64,000 nucleotides of DNA, taken from assembly GCF_901933205.1 (NCBI RefSeq), contig NC_044572.1, positions 35,185,501 through 35,249,500 of the forward strand, read 5' to 3'. Shown here one piece after another: positions 51,601 to 61,500 of the stretch. The DNA is from Camarhynchus parvulus (Eukaryota > Chordata > Aves > Passeriformes > Thraupidae). The position numbers were made by a program, and so were the translations under genes. Each line of letters starts with the position of its first letter. Position 1 is the first letter of the stretch. Below the pieces are notes generated by a model. The model searched no databases and was not told the origin of the DNA. It was given only the letters and a program-made list of their open reading frames with translations.

Positions 51601-51728
51601 AGGAAGAAACATTTTACAAAGGAATGCAGAGGGACCTCAACATTTACTTACCAGCCATGGAAAAGCAGCTAAATATCTTGGACACTCTCTATGAAGTACA
51701 TGGTTTGGAGTCAGATGAGGTGGTATAA
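27613..51728 (+). CDS. PLEKHA8: PLEKHA8 (FAPP2), PI4P-binding glycolipid transfer protein, 14 coding exons
   Basis: Coding exons are 27613..27652, 37534..37650, 38296..38451, 40127..40251, 41646..41804, 42738..42778, 43454..43611, 46050..46209, 46619..46704, 47330..47388, 48638..48768, 49255..49325, 50557..50618 and 51531..51728. They total 1563 bases, 520 residues, against 519 in human as I recall it. The PH domain is residues 1-93, with the FAPP signature K7-WTNYL and R18 for PI4P and membrane insertion. A conserved segment (105-200) holds TPPGSP, then a poorly conserved acidic linker (about 205-325), then the GLTP domain (about 330-520). GLTP sugar-binding residues map to D361, N365, K368, W408 and H446. 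The family is recruited to trans-Golgi PI4P and ARF1 and carries glucosylceramide for complex glycosphingolipid synthesis. PLEKHA3 (FAPP1) shares the PH domain but lacks GLTP, so it is excluded. Intron 3 uses a GC donor; every other intron is GT-AG. Confidence 0.97.
27653..37533 (+). other. PLEKHA8: PLEKHA8 intron 1
   Basis: This 9.9-kb intron begins in the CpG island and becomes A/T-rich. It holds a (GT)n run near 28408-28424 and small A or T tracts. No exon, gene-like ORF or recognisable interspersed repeat was found. The short ORFs inside lack family resemblance. Confidence 0.8.
28408..28424. repeat. (GT)n microsatellite
   Basis: A short uninterrupted GT run lies in PLEKHA8 intron 1. Confidence 0.85.
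37534..37650 (+). CDS. PLEKHA8: PLEKHA8 coding exon 2
   Basis: This exon encodes G14 to Q52 ([18 protein letters not shown] and onward), PH-domain strands 2-4, including R18. The acceptor is TTTTTCAG|GC and the donor CAAG|GTAACT. It follows a 9.9-kb first intron. Confidence 0.97.
38296..38451 (+). CDS. PLEKHA8: PLEKHA8 coding exon 3 (GC donor)
   Basis: This exon encodes V53 to K104: the end of the PH domain, including [19 protein letters not shown], the C-terminal PH helix and [10 protein letters not shown]. The next base is G, followed by GCAAGA, so the donor is AAAG|GCAAGA and not GT. Joining here gives an in-frame E105 with exon 4. Confidence 0.95.
39520..39890 (+). mobile_element. Decayed CR1 LINE 3' fragment (PLEKHA8 intron 3)
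   Basis: TGGAATGAGTCCAGCAAAGG and GCTGCTAAGATGATTAA match the CR1 GAGTCCAGCGGAGGGC region. The element ends with CTAGCTGGTCTCCAAAGG and TTCCAATCTCATCCATC, a diverged CR1 3' end. The middle is strongly decayed. Confidence 0.75.
40127..40251 (+). CDS. PLEKHA8: PLEKHA8 coding exon 4
   Basis: This exon encodes E105-E146, a probably helical stretch with [18 protein letters not shown]. The acceptor is TTTCAG|AGTT and the donor GAG|GTACAG. The intron after it is phase 0. Confidence 0.95.
41646..41804 (+). CDS. PLEKHA8: PLEKHA8 coding exon 5
   Basis: This exon encodes S147-K199, including the conserved [20 protein letters not shown] helix and the TPPGSP motif. The acceptor is CCCACAG|AGTG and the donor CAAG|GTAATG. 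Both flanking introns are phase 0. Confidence 0.96.
42738..42778 (+). CDS. PLEKHA8: PLEKHA8 coding exon 6 (41-base microexon)
   Basis: This 41-base exon encodes V200-E212 and two bases of R213 ([14 protein letters not shown]). It matches the human stretch beginning MKHPI. The acceptor is CTTTCAG|GTA and the donor GAAAG|GTATAA. The reading frame of exons 5 and 7 requires it. Confidence 0.88.
43454..43611 (+). CDS. PLEKHA8: PLEKHA8 coding exon 7 (linker)
   Basis: This exon encodes R213 to A265 of the acidic linker. Only the start ([10 protein letters not shown]) resembles the human protein clearly. The acceptor used is TTCTTCAG|GCAG; a second AG four bases downstream would break the frame. The donor is GCAG|GTGAGT. 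Confidence 0.88.
46050..46209 (+). CDS. PLEKHA8: PLEKHA8 coding exon 8 (linker)
   Basis: This exon encodes G266 to N318 of the linker. It is rich in D, E, S and N, and ends [11 protein letters not shown], which corresponds to the human PTFFSTMN segment. The acceptor is ATGTTAG|GCATT and the donor AATAG|GTAGTA, with a weak +4 to +6. The exon is supported by frame and by the conserved end. Confidence 0.88.
46619..46704 (+). CDS. PLEKHA8: PLEKHA8 coding exon 9
   Basis: This exon encodes R319 to L347, starting [18 protein letters not shown] and ending YAIVPVL. It leads into the GLTP fold. The acceptor is GACACCAG|GTTC and the donor CTGG|GTAAGC. Confidence 0.95.
47330..47388 (+). CDS. PLEKHA8: PLEKHA8 coding exon 10 (GLTP headgroup site)
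   Basis: This exon encodes D348-K367 ([20 protein letters not shown]). D361 and N365 are the GLTP-family residues that hydrogen-bond the glycolipid sugar. The acceptor is TTCCCTAG|ACAAG and the donor AAG|GTAACA. Confidence 0.97.
48638..48768 (+). CDS. PLEKHA8: PLEKHA8 coding exon 11
   Basis: This exon encodes K368 to K410 and two bases of R411. K368 completes the D-N-K sugar-binding triad. W408 in ALLWLKR is the family tryptophan that stacks on the sugar. The acceptor is TTTCCAG|AAAA and the donor AAAAG|GTAATG. Confidence 0.97.
49255..49325 (+). CDS. PLEKHA8: PLEKHA8 coding exon 12
   Basis: This exon encodes R411 to L434 ([18 protein letters not shown] and onward), a GLTP helix. The acceptor is CTGGCAG|AGGT and the donor CTGA|GTAAGT. 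Confidence 0.96.
50557..50618 (+). CDS. PLEKHA8: PLEKHA8 coding exon 13
   Basis: This 62-base exon encodes N435-A455 ([21 protein letters not shown]). H446 is equivalent to the GLTP sugar-contact histidine. A long T tract of about 16 bases precedes the acceptor TTTAAG|ACAA. The donor is TCGCT|GTGAGT. Confidence 0.96.
51531..51728 (+). CDS. PLEKHA8: PLEKHA8 coding exon 14 and stop
   Basis: This exon encodes L456-V520 and TAA. It carries [14 protein letters not shown] and the conserved C-terminus [12 protein letters not shown]. The acceptor is CTCTCCCAG|TTAG. Confidence 0.97.
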   Translation, partial: LALRAAPTYEDFVAALSVDECDPQEETFYKGMQRDLNIYLPAMEKQLNILDTLYEVHGLESDEVV

Positions 51729-53279
51729 CTACAGCAAGACCACATCTTAAAAATTCAGGGACTGTGTCTATTAACAAAGATTCCTTCCATTTTGGTTTTG
51801 GGACATCATTTCTGTTCATTGTATCTTTTCAAGTGGGAAAGGTGTTGAGTGTTTTGGGGGAAGGGTATGTGTCATTTTTATCTTTTCAGTATGCTTATGT
51901 TGCATTTAAATGCAGAGGTACTGTCTCTCTTTGGATCATAACTATGTCCGTGGTGAATGTTTTTGACTGTTTCTCTTCTGCCTGTGCACCTCCTCTTCTC
52001 TTCACCTCATAAAAGTAACAGAGCAGAATTTGGCCTTTGCTGCTGTACCTAAGGAGAGACCTGCTCATGCAGCAGAGCTGTTGTGTCACCACTTGGCACC
52101 CAGGCAGGTGCTGCTGCCTCTGACTCTCCCATTCCCTGTGCCCACTCCCTGCCATGGTGTAGGAAGATAGTGAGAGTTATTGTTACCCTGATAGCAGAAG
52201 AGAAGGACAGCTAAACACCAGCTTATAATGTGGTTTGTCCCTCAATTTGGGTTGAAGCTCTTTAATGCAAATAATATATTTGCATTACATAAATATTTAT
52301 TAAATTAAATAAACATTTTAGTTCAAATATTACAGAGATCTTCACCACAGGTGTATGTGGCTGGTGGTCTGAGTGGCCCCAAGGTCTAGCCTTTGAAACA
52401 GGATGTTGTGTTCTCTGACCAGCTCCCAGTACATGCTGTGGCTTCCCTGCCGTATTAGAAACCGTTTGTGTTTTAGGGGTTTCTTGAATCAAATTCATGC
52501 AAAACTGTAATACTTGCTTTTAAGTTGAGTACAGCTAGCAGTTTGAAAAGCAGATGTCATTAAAATCCTTCCTAGACTATCATTATGGGCAGAAACATCA
52601 TGCAAGTAGACATGAAATGAATAAAGTATAGGGGAAGCTAAAATTTGTGATGGAGCTATTAAACATGGGACCAATTACAAATCTCGAATTTTGAAATTAC
52701 TTAGAAGTGACTAAAAATTAAGAAAGATTTCTCCCTTTTCCCATTTTGCTGACACAGATAAAAACGTGTTCGTCAGCATTGCTGCTGTTAAAAATAATGA
52801 AGAACTCCTTTTAGCTGGTTAGCAACAGAATTTCTAGTTGTGTTGATGACCAACCAGAAGGCTGTCTGTGAATTACTGACTCCCAAGGCATAACCAGGTC
52901 TCTCTGTGTTGACCTTGGGCTTCAGATGGCTTTGTACAAAGAGCTGAGTTTAACTCATGTGCAGGAGTGGTGAAGACTCTGCTAGTGAGGTACTTAGAAT
53001 TAGTAAGTTTTCATAAATACACAAGGCAGTGTTGCCATACTCACAGAAGTAGTGCTGGCTTTTGCTAGGCTAAAACCAGTGTTGTTAGTAAAATGAATGT
53101 ACTGCAGACCTGCTGCCCTGCATTGCTCTGTGACAGGAGCCTCTGCACACTGAATACTTGATCCTTTCTAAAGAGCTTAGCATTGTGAGCTTTAAGAAAA
53201 GCATGTGATACTTGAAGAAAAGGCCAACATCAAACTTACTGTATAAAGAAAGATACCAGGACTCTAAATTAGACATTCA

Positions 53280-54720
53280 TGGAGTCATAGAATGTGCTGT
53301 GTTGGAAGAGACCCAAGGGGTCAGGATCATCAAACCCAACTCCTACCCCTGCACAGGACACCCCAAGAATCCCACCACGTGCCTGAGAGCATTGTCCGAA
53401 AGCTACTTGAACTCAGATGGGCTCAGTGACCATTTACCTGGGGAGCTTATTCCAGTTTCCAGTCCCCTCTGGGTGAAAAGCCTTTACCTGGTATCCAACC
53501 TAAACCTCCCCTGACTCAGCTTCATGTAATTTCCTTGAATCCTGTCATTGGTCATGAGAGTGAAGAGATCAGTGTCTGTTCCTCTGCTTCCACTCATCTT
53601 CATGAGGATGTTGGAGACCACAATGAGGTCTCCCCTCAGTCTCCCTTCTCCAGGCTGATCAAACCAAGTGACCTCCTCATAAGGCTTCTCCTCCAGACCC
53701 TTCACCGTGCTTGTGGCCCTCCTTTGGGCGTTCTCTGACAGCTTAATGGGTTTTTAATATTGTGGCACCCAAAACTGCCCCCAGCTCTCAAAGTGAGGCC
53801 ACCCCAGCTCAGAGCAGAGCAGGACAATCCCTTCCCTTGCCTGGCTGATGATGCTGTGTCTGCCCCCCGGGACAGGGCTGGCCCTCTTGGCTGCCAGGGC
53901 ACTGCTGACTCAGATTCAGCTTGCCATCAACCAGGACTCCCTGAGCTCTCTGCAGTGCTGCTCTCCAGCATCTCATTCCTGTGTGTGCACACAATCTGGA
54001 CTGTCCTGTCCCAGGTGCAGAATCTGGTGCTTGCCCTTGCTAAACTTCATGCATTTGGTGATTGCCCCTCTCCAATTCTTCAGGGTCTCTCTGCAGGGCC
54101 TCCCTGCCCTCAAGGGAATCTTAGTTTAGCTCCTCCCAATTTGGTGTTGTTGGCAAACTTACTTAGCATCCCTTCCAGTCCTGTGTCCAAGTCATTTATG
54201 AAGATGTTGAAAAGCACAGGGCCAAGGATAGAGCCATGTGGAACTCCTCTAGGGGCAGCACATCAGCCTGATGAGTCACTACCATTTGTGCCCAGCCCAT
54301 GAGCCAGTTGCTCACTGATCATGTAACATGGTTATTGAGCTGTGTGCTGGTCATTTTGTCCAGAAGGTTACTGTGAGAGTGTTAAAAGCTTTGCTGAAGT
54401 CCAAAAAGATCAGCTGGCTTTCCTAAGTAACTAAGTGGGCTGTCGTAGAAGGAAATCAGTTTTGACAATCAGGACTTCCCTCTCATGAAGCTGTGCTGTG
54501 ACCAATGACTGCATTGTCTTTCAGGTGTTTTTCAATACCTCCCAGAATGGTCCTTCCCATGATTTTACCTGGCACTGAAATGAGGCTGACAGGCCTATAA
54601 TTTCCAGGGCCCTTCTTCTTCCCCTTCTTGAAAATCAGGACAATGCTTGCCAGCTTCCAGTCAGCTGAGATCTCTCCAGATTCCCAGGAGACTGTTTAAA
54701 TAGTGTATCTTCTTGCTCTG
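53280..54720 (-). mobile_element. CR1 LINE, 1.4 kb with decayed reverse transcriptase
   Basis: The 3' end (GAGTCATAGAATGTGCTG) is at the left, and the sequence runs through the CR1 3' region into ORF2 on the complement. Reverse-transcriptase blocks are visible on the minus strand: PGNYRPVSLIS (about 54610-54570), LLFLDFSKAF and [16 protein letters not shown]. The catalytic FADD box is degraded to FANN (about 54148-54160). In-frame stops and frameshifts show a dead, 5'-truncated copy. It lies downstream of the PLEKHA8 stop in opposite orientation. Confidence 0.93.
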
Positions 54721-56516
54721 TCATCTTCTCTGAGATTTACCCATCTGTAGTTCATAGGAACTTGAGAGGGATCAGAAGGAATCAGGTTTTATGGATTTTC
54801 TTAAATTAAGTATGTGTGTGAGTACAAAGTCAAAACTTTTGACCAAAGCTCTATTCAATTATTTCACTACTCACAGTACTAAAAATGAAGCCAAGAGCTT
54901 TTGGAATTTGGTTGTCTGCTGCTTCTAAGCATGAGTCCAAAGAAACCACTCCTGTAGGAGAACAACCAACTTTCCACCCTGTGTAGTTTCCTCACGGTTT
55001 TCAGCTGTTCTGTTACTTCACTGTAACAGTTTTTAGCTGAATGGTCTGGAAAGATAATGGAGACCACATTTCCACAAAATATCAGCTAGGTTATGGGAAG
55101 ATCAGGAAGAGATCCCTCTTCTCTAGAAATTAACTGTCAGATCACGAAAAAAAATTGAATTCCTTTTTGCTCTGAGTTTTTCCAGTAGTAGGAAAGTATA
55201 TTCAGATCAGAGTGTCTGGAGGTATTTGTGAGGTTTCTGTTTTGTTTTGGTTTGTTTTTTAACTAGCAGGAGAACCACTAGTTTGTTGGGTGTGCATCAG
55301 ATGCAAAATTTGTTTCAAAAAGTCAGGAGGCTTTATTTTGTAGCAAAGAACAGCTTCATTGGGCCGCTAGCTCCAGTTACTAAGTTCTACCATTCTTCTT
55401 TCGTCCAACAAGCAAGGAGAGTGTTCCACGTTACATATTCTCTAATCAGCATGGCATCCTGCCTCAGAGCAGGCTTTCTCATCTTGCTGTTTTATGTGAA
55501 GTTGTTTTTTCTGAACTCTGGAATTGGTGCTTGAGAACGTTTTTAGGAGACCGTGGCTCCAGGAGACCCCTCTGTGCTTGTTGTTAAACAGGGGCCTTGC
55601 AGAGAATGAACTGAGCAAGGTCTCCTTGCCTTCAAAACTTGCACTTCTCCATGCACTGCTCTTGCAGGGCGTTGAGCACTTCTAAGACTTCTGAATGCTA
55701 TCTTTGCAGTCAAACCACCGCTGAGAAAGAAACCCATGCAGCATGTTGCAGAGCTGAACTCCAAGTTACACTTCTCAGGATGTAGTAGACCATGACCAAG
55801 TGGAAGCAAATGCACTGATGGACAGCTCACTGTCTGTTTCTGTGGTGTCAGTTTGGCAAGCAGAGAGGATGGCGTTAGAATAATTGTAGAGAACAAGCAA
55901 CTAATTTTTGGCCTTCAAATTTAGAATTGGAGAGAAGGTCAGTGTTTTCTGTTTCATCTCTTTGTTTCGTTGATTAGTTAGGATTGTTTTCTTTGTTATG
56001 TTTTTTTTAATGGCTGACATTTATGAACAACTGACCTGCACACTGATAGACATCCACATGACTCTCAGATAACAGCACCCTGGCTGTCTGTACTTCACAT
56101 GAACTGCTTTGCTTTCTTGAGTTGCCATAGTCTGAAGGTTTGCATCCCTTTCCTTTAGAAATGCTTTTGGCTGTTTCCTTCAATGTCTGACAGTTGCATA
56201 TTCTCAGGGATTTTACTTACCCAAGGTGAAATAAGAGTAATCACAGCCTTACCTAGGGGGGAGTAAGGCTGCTTTTTGTGAAGTTAGTATAGCTGAGTGT
56301 AGAAGTCTGATAGAGCATATGAGACAGGCAGTGTCTGTACAGTGTGCATCCTTGCTGAGACATGGTAAATCCCAAAGCAATCTGATAGAAGTGCTATCTA
56401 GTACTGAATAATCACAGCATATTTGAATAGAGATCATGAACACATCTTTGTTATATAATGTCATTGACATCAATGCAGAGCTCTCAATTTCAGTCGAGTT
56501 CTGCTTAGCAATCAGA

Positions 56517-56560
56517 TTGTTTTATTTTATTTATTTATTTAGTTTTTTTTTTTTTTTTCT
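56517..56560. repeat. T-rich low-complexity tract
   Basis: TTTTATTTTATTTATTTATTT merges into a T run of about 18. It lies in the possible PLEKHA8 3' UTR. Confidence 0.85.
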
Positions 56561-58552
56561 TCTTTTTAAACAAGCTGTGTTCTGGAGTCCTCTGCTATTT
56601 GAAGTCACCATACTCAGTTCCATGTTGAAGTTCTGTGTCATTACAATTGTAGAATATGAATTGTGTACTCAAATGCTTCAGTGTAAACATAATGAGTCAT
56701 TGAAACATCCCATCTTGGCACTGTTGTGCTGTGGATCTCCCTTTTACAGATGCATTTAAAGTTAAGGGCCATGTACCTTCACTTGAAAGCTTTTTGTAAA
56801 GCATCATCAGGATTTAAGTTACAGCTGTTTGCTTTCGAAATCTTTCCTAGTTTGAAAGGTGTTGCTTAGTTGGTTGGACATGTAAAAAGTATGCCCAAAA
56901 CCTGCCCCAGGTGTTTGCAGCCTGCTTTGGGAAAGGGGTGTGGGCCATTATAGAAAAAAGTGCTACATATGTCCATATGCTGTACCTTCTAACTCTTCAT
57001 TGTCACTTCAGCTTTTGTGATAACCTTTAGGGAAGCTTAAACTGCCTTTCAGACACCAGGGAAGATCATTAGCCTGTTCCTACCTGGCTGTCTTGACCTT
57101 TTTCCCCACCTGGTCTTTCCTTTTTATCCATTGTCATCTGCTTTGCTATGAAAGCTGTTGCTGTCAGAGCAAAGCAGGATGTTTTACAAGGCATGCAGAT
57201 ATAAACTCAGATATTCAGAAATTAATTCTTTGGCAGGCAGTGTAAATTGGGGCATTTCAGACTTGGGTGTTCTGCCTCATAGGAATGAAAGCACAAAGTT
57301 TTTTGGTTTTGTTGTTTCATTTTGTTGCTTTAGTTAGTACTTATTTCTCTCCTCTTGCCTGCATAGTGCAGATAACAAAACAAACCAAAAAAAGCTGTGT
57401 GAAATAACTGAATTCATGCCTTGTTGATGCCTTCTGTAGCCCCCTGGTGAATAAATCCTGCAAACTTCTGCTTGCTCCAAGCAATATGAAACATCCCTTG
57501 TGCAGGAGGGGTGCACTTACTGGCTCTGAGCAAACCCAGGCCATAGCTGATCCTGCTCACAGTTGACACAAGGATTAAAGCACTTGCTTTGAAGTTATGA
57601 CATAGGCGTATGCTTCACTTACACGTGCACCATCCCACTGGCATGCAGTTCTTCAAAATGCAGTCTTAGATTGTCAGTTTTAATATCCCTTTCTTGGTGT
57701 AAGATTTCCCCCCCACATACTTCAGATGTGCTAAAGCTGGGTTTTTTAAACATGAAACTTCCTTGTTTTCATTTCCTTATTTCTGCTTAACACTAAGTAT
57801 GTCAACTTTCTTTTGCATTTCAGCATTCAAGGTGTCCAAAAGTTATTGATTCCTTTATTTAAAGCCATGTTGAAAGTTTGAGATTTATGTCTACTTGAAA
57901 CTATGTGAGTAAATTGCATTCCAGAATACAATAATTAAACTGAAAACCAAGGCAGCTTGCTTTTATGGTTTCGTTTCCTATTTTCTTTTTTTCAAGCCAG
58001 TTTTGGGCATACATTTTTATCTATGTCAAGCTAAGCTTAATGTAAGCCTTACTTTGCATACTAAAACATATACATACTGAAATACATTTAAAGACAAGGA
58101 GAAGGTATATTGCCTCACACTTTAAATTTACTGAATTCTAAGGGCTTGTTCGTGCCCCCCAAATCACCTCTCTCTATGTAAGCTTTGCACAAAGTGTGCT
58201 GCCATAAGCAGTTCAGTCAGAAATACTCTGAAGTTTCCAGTCTGCATCATCTCTCAAATCATACAGTGTCTGTCTCTTCTTTTGGAGCGTTTTTAAAACT
58301 TTGACAGACTTTTATATTATTTCATTATAATAAACTTATTTTAAATAAGCATGTTTTTAAATCTTGTTTTCTCCTTGCATGGATTTTGTTTCTTTTATTA
58401 CAATATAGGGCCTAAAGTGCTCTTCAGGACTCCATTTGTTATGGTTACTGTGTGAACAGTTGAAACCAGTATGTTTCTGGTTGACAGAAACTGCCTGTAT
58501 GTATCTTTGTATGAAGAATGTTAACACACATGAAGCCTGTTCAGACTGTGAG

Positions 58553-58583
58553 AATAAAAGCTGTGTCTGGTTCATGGTTGTGG
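58553..58583 (+). terminator. PLEKHA8: Candidate distal polyadenylation site
   Basis: AATAAA at 58553-58558 is followed within 10-25 bases by a GT-rich stretch (CTGTGTCTGG, GGTTGTGG). This is a classical metazoan cleavage and polyadenylation context. Confidence 0.5.
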
Positions 58584-58589
58584 ATCCTT

Positions 58590-61500
58590 AGCCAGTGTAA
58601 ATATGGGAAGATTGTATTTACAAAACCCAGCTGGGCAGGGTGAGAGGAATTTGTATTTTCAAATTGCATGGATTATTTGTCCTTGGACTTGAATCTCTTA
58701 CATAGAGATTTCAGACACTTCAGCAACTCCTGTGGGGTCAACTCGAGATGCAGGTAAGAACTGGCGCTTCTTAACCTGCGTGGAACATATCCCTTTCCTC
58801 TCTCTTTTCTTTCTCCATCTGAAGACAGCATGGATCTGACAGCAGATCTGTGATACCCAGTCGTGTCACTCTAGCAAGGACAAGTCTCTCTGTTTAATGG
58901 CAACAGCCAGGCAGAGAGCTGGGCTGTGGCAGAAGCATTTTCTCAGCTGCAGAAGAGCTCTTGCCTACCCAGCCGTGTTGCAGGGGTGGGATGGGCTGCA
59001 CATATCCCAATGCAGCAGCACTGCTCAGCCAGAGCTGCTGTCTCCCATGGGATTCAGGAGAGATTCTGAACCCTCCTAATTGCAGCTGGCCCCAGAGCAT
59101 CATCCTTGCAAAAGCCAGGAGTTGTATTTGCTTCAGCAAGGGCTGAATGTGAGTTGTCAGTCCCTTCTGCAAACTGCCTCAATCTCCTGAACAGCCAAAC
59201 ACAGACCAGCAGCCCTGCACAGACATGTTCTGGTAGAAATCCCACGCACAAAAAGATACCTCCCAGGCAAGTGTCACCTCACTGCAACTTCTGCTGCTTA
59301 GAAAAGTGAATCTGTTGCTGTTACAGGATCCCAGATGAATTGCAGAAAGAGCCCCAGCTTTGACAGTTTGCCGTATTTGTTAGTAAAGGTCAGGGCATGT
59401 GATGCTGGCTGCTAAATTCCTGTCCCTGCAGGAATCTAGATCCATGGTTCAAAATAAAATTGGTGTGCTGAGCATGTAGGGTTTGTAGGAACACACAGGT
59501 GCTGCTGTTAAACTGGGAATGTCAAAGAGGACACATTAGATTCTGTAACAACCAAAATACCCTTAAATATTCTTTTTCCTTAGGGTTCGTCTGTATGGAT
59601 AAAAACTGTGTTTTCTGATTTTAAGAGGGAAAGACGGTGCAAGCTCACAGCACCAAAGCTATGACCAATGCAATGAGGCAGAGTGCAGCCTTCAGTAGGC
59701 TGGTTTCCTTTTAGCCCAGCTGGAAACCCTGCCTGCTCTGCAGGCAGCATGGGGCTGGCATGCAGTTTTGCTGACCTCTAGGAAGTTAAAAGCTACTGAA
59801 ATGCACAATATGGGGCCATAACTCAGCACAATAGCAAAACCTGGAGTACAGGTTTTAAATATCAATTTAACACATTAATGCAGAGTTGTTCCCTGAAAAA
59901 AAAGTTTCGGTCTGCAGTGCGCCAGACATTTCCAGACATTGGTGCAACCAAGGTAAGTGTTTGTCTGTCCATTTGAATGCTTTTGTCCAAGATGTCACCA
60001 TGTGTTTTTTTCCTAATATTTCAATACATTGACCTAAATATATTTCTTAATGAAAATCAAGAATTAATATATTTCTTAATGAAATTAATATATTTCTTAA
60101 TGAAAATTTCTTTATTCCACTCCTCCTGTGTCTAACACAGATTTTAGACTTGATTCCCATTTCTTGCATGTTGCAAAAAAAAAAAAAAAATTCAGCCTTA
60201 GAAAGTTTCCCCCTTCCCTGCCCTGCCCCTGTAGGGGGATGGTTCTCAGAGAAGCTGCACTGCTGGGGCACTACAGGCTCTACCCCCAACTTTGTGGATT
60301 TGGGAAAAGGCTTTCCCAGCTTTTGTTGTGTTCAGGCATTCCCCTAAGCTTCACCTTTTACCAACTTGTATGTCTTTGCTGGTGTCCTGGCTTGCAAGGT
60401 CTGGTAAAATTTCTTCAGGGTCTTTCATTGTTTACCCATGACTCTAGGGCGGTGTCACCCTGAGTGCAGGAGTTCTGCCTGCAGCAGGAGGAGCTGAAAT
60501 TGGTGACACAGCCTCCCAGAGCTGTCAGCAAGGAGCTTCACTAAGATGCTGCTTCCCCAGTGGGTGCTGGTGCCAACCAGCAGCGTTTGGCTGCTTTCTC
60601 TGCCTGTACCTCACTGCTTTCAGCAATATCCACTGGTGTTTGGCCTGAGCAAAGCCCTACAGCAATGCCAAAGAGAGAACAGCTCCCTGTTTTCCCAAAA
60701 TCAAACAGATCTGAGACTCCAAAATGCATTTTGCATCAATTCGTTTGTAGCAGGGCTCCTGCTCCCTGGTACAGGAGTCAAAATAACTTCCAATCACTTT
60801 AGCATCTGTTTCCAGTGCTGGTATCACCAGCTCATCTGTAGTCTTCAGAGACCAGCCGTGCCTCACATAGTTTCCTATAGGTCATAGCTTTCTGCTTGTT
60901 GTCTTGCTTAGCAGCTGGACCCAACCTCTTCCTGCAGGCGGGAGGAGCTGGGCAGTGCCACCTCTGCTGCGCTGCCACCCTCGCCCACCTCGCTCTGTCC
61001 CAGCTGTGACATCGCATCTGTGGCCTCAGGTACCCAGTGCTCCGTGTAGCACCAAGGGAGCAGCAGCTTTCCCAATCCAACCCGGCAGCTCTGCCCCACG
61101 AGCAGGGCATGGCTGGGTGCAGCAGATGCTGTGGATGGCTGTGAAACCTGCGCCCCTCCGAGCCCTGGGGCAGCTGGGAGAGGCTTGCTTGCCAAAAGAA
61201 AGGGGAGAGGCTGGGAGGGGCTTGCCTGCCAAAAACCCCTCAGCAAGAGCAAGGGGCCTGCTCTGCCTCACAGCTCGGTTCTGTGCCCCTGGCCGTGGTG
61301 TGAGGCACTGCCAGTTCTGCCACAGCAGATGTGCCAGCCGGGCACAGACACCTTCTTGCACATGCTCCTCTCCTTGTCGGCATGTACTGAACATCCCAGT
61401 CACTCAGTGGACCACGCCAGGACATTTCATTATTTATTTTCTTCAGTCCAGCTTACTAAATGCCCTTTCCACCCCATGAGTCTTTTAAGGGTCTGTATTC

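Larger units (their letters stand above)
51729..58580 (+). other. PLEKHA8: PLEKHA8 3' UTR (extent uncertain)
   Basis: AATAAA signals follow the stop at 52308-52313 and 52620-52625 (proximal), and at 58329-58334 and 58553-58558 (distal). The last is followed by a GT-rich stretch (58562-58583), the best-formed cleavage context. A proximal end gives a UTR under 1 kb; the distal one gives 6.8 kb and includes a CR1 element. No coding exon was seen in the region, which also has long T tracts near 56517-56560. Confidence 0.45.

Noticed and set aside
53760..54302. 180-codon plus-strand frame
   Set aside because: It is antisense to the CR1 copy at 53280-54720 and has no independent support.
57827..57865. 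Acceptor-like TTTGCATTTCAG followed by a short open stretch, possible alternative last exon of PLEKHA8
   Set aside because: Only about a dozen codons follow before a stop, with no known isoform to compare. The signal is too weak to annotate.
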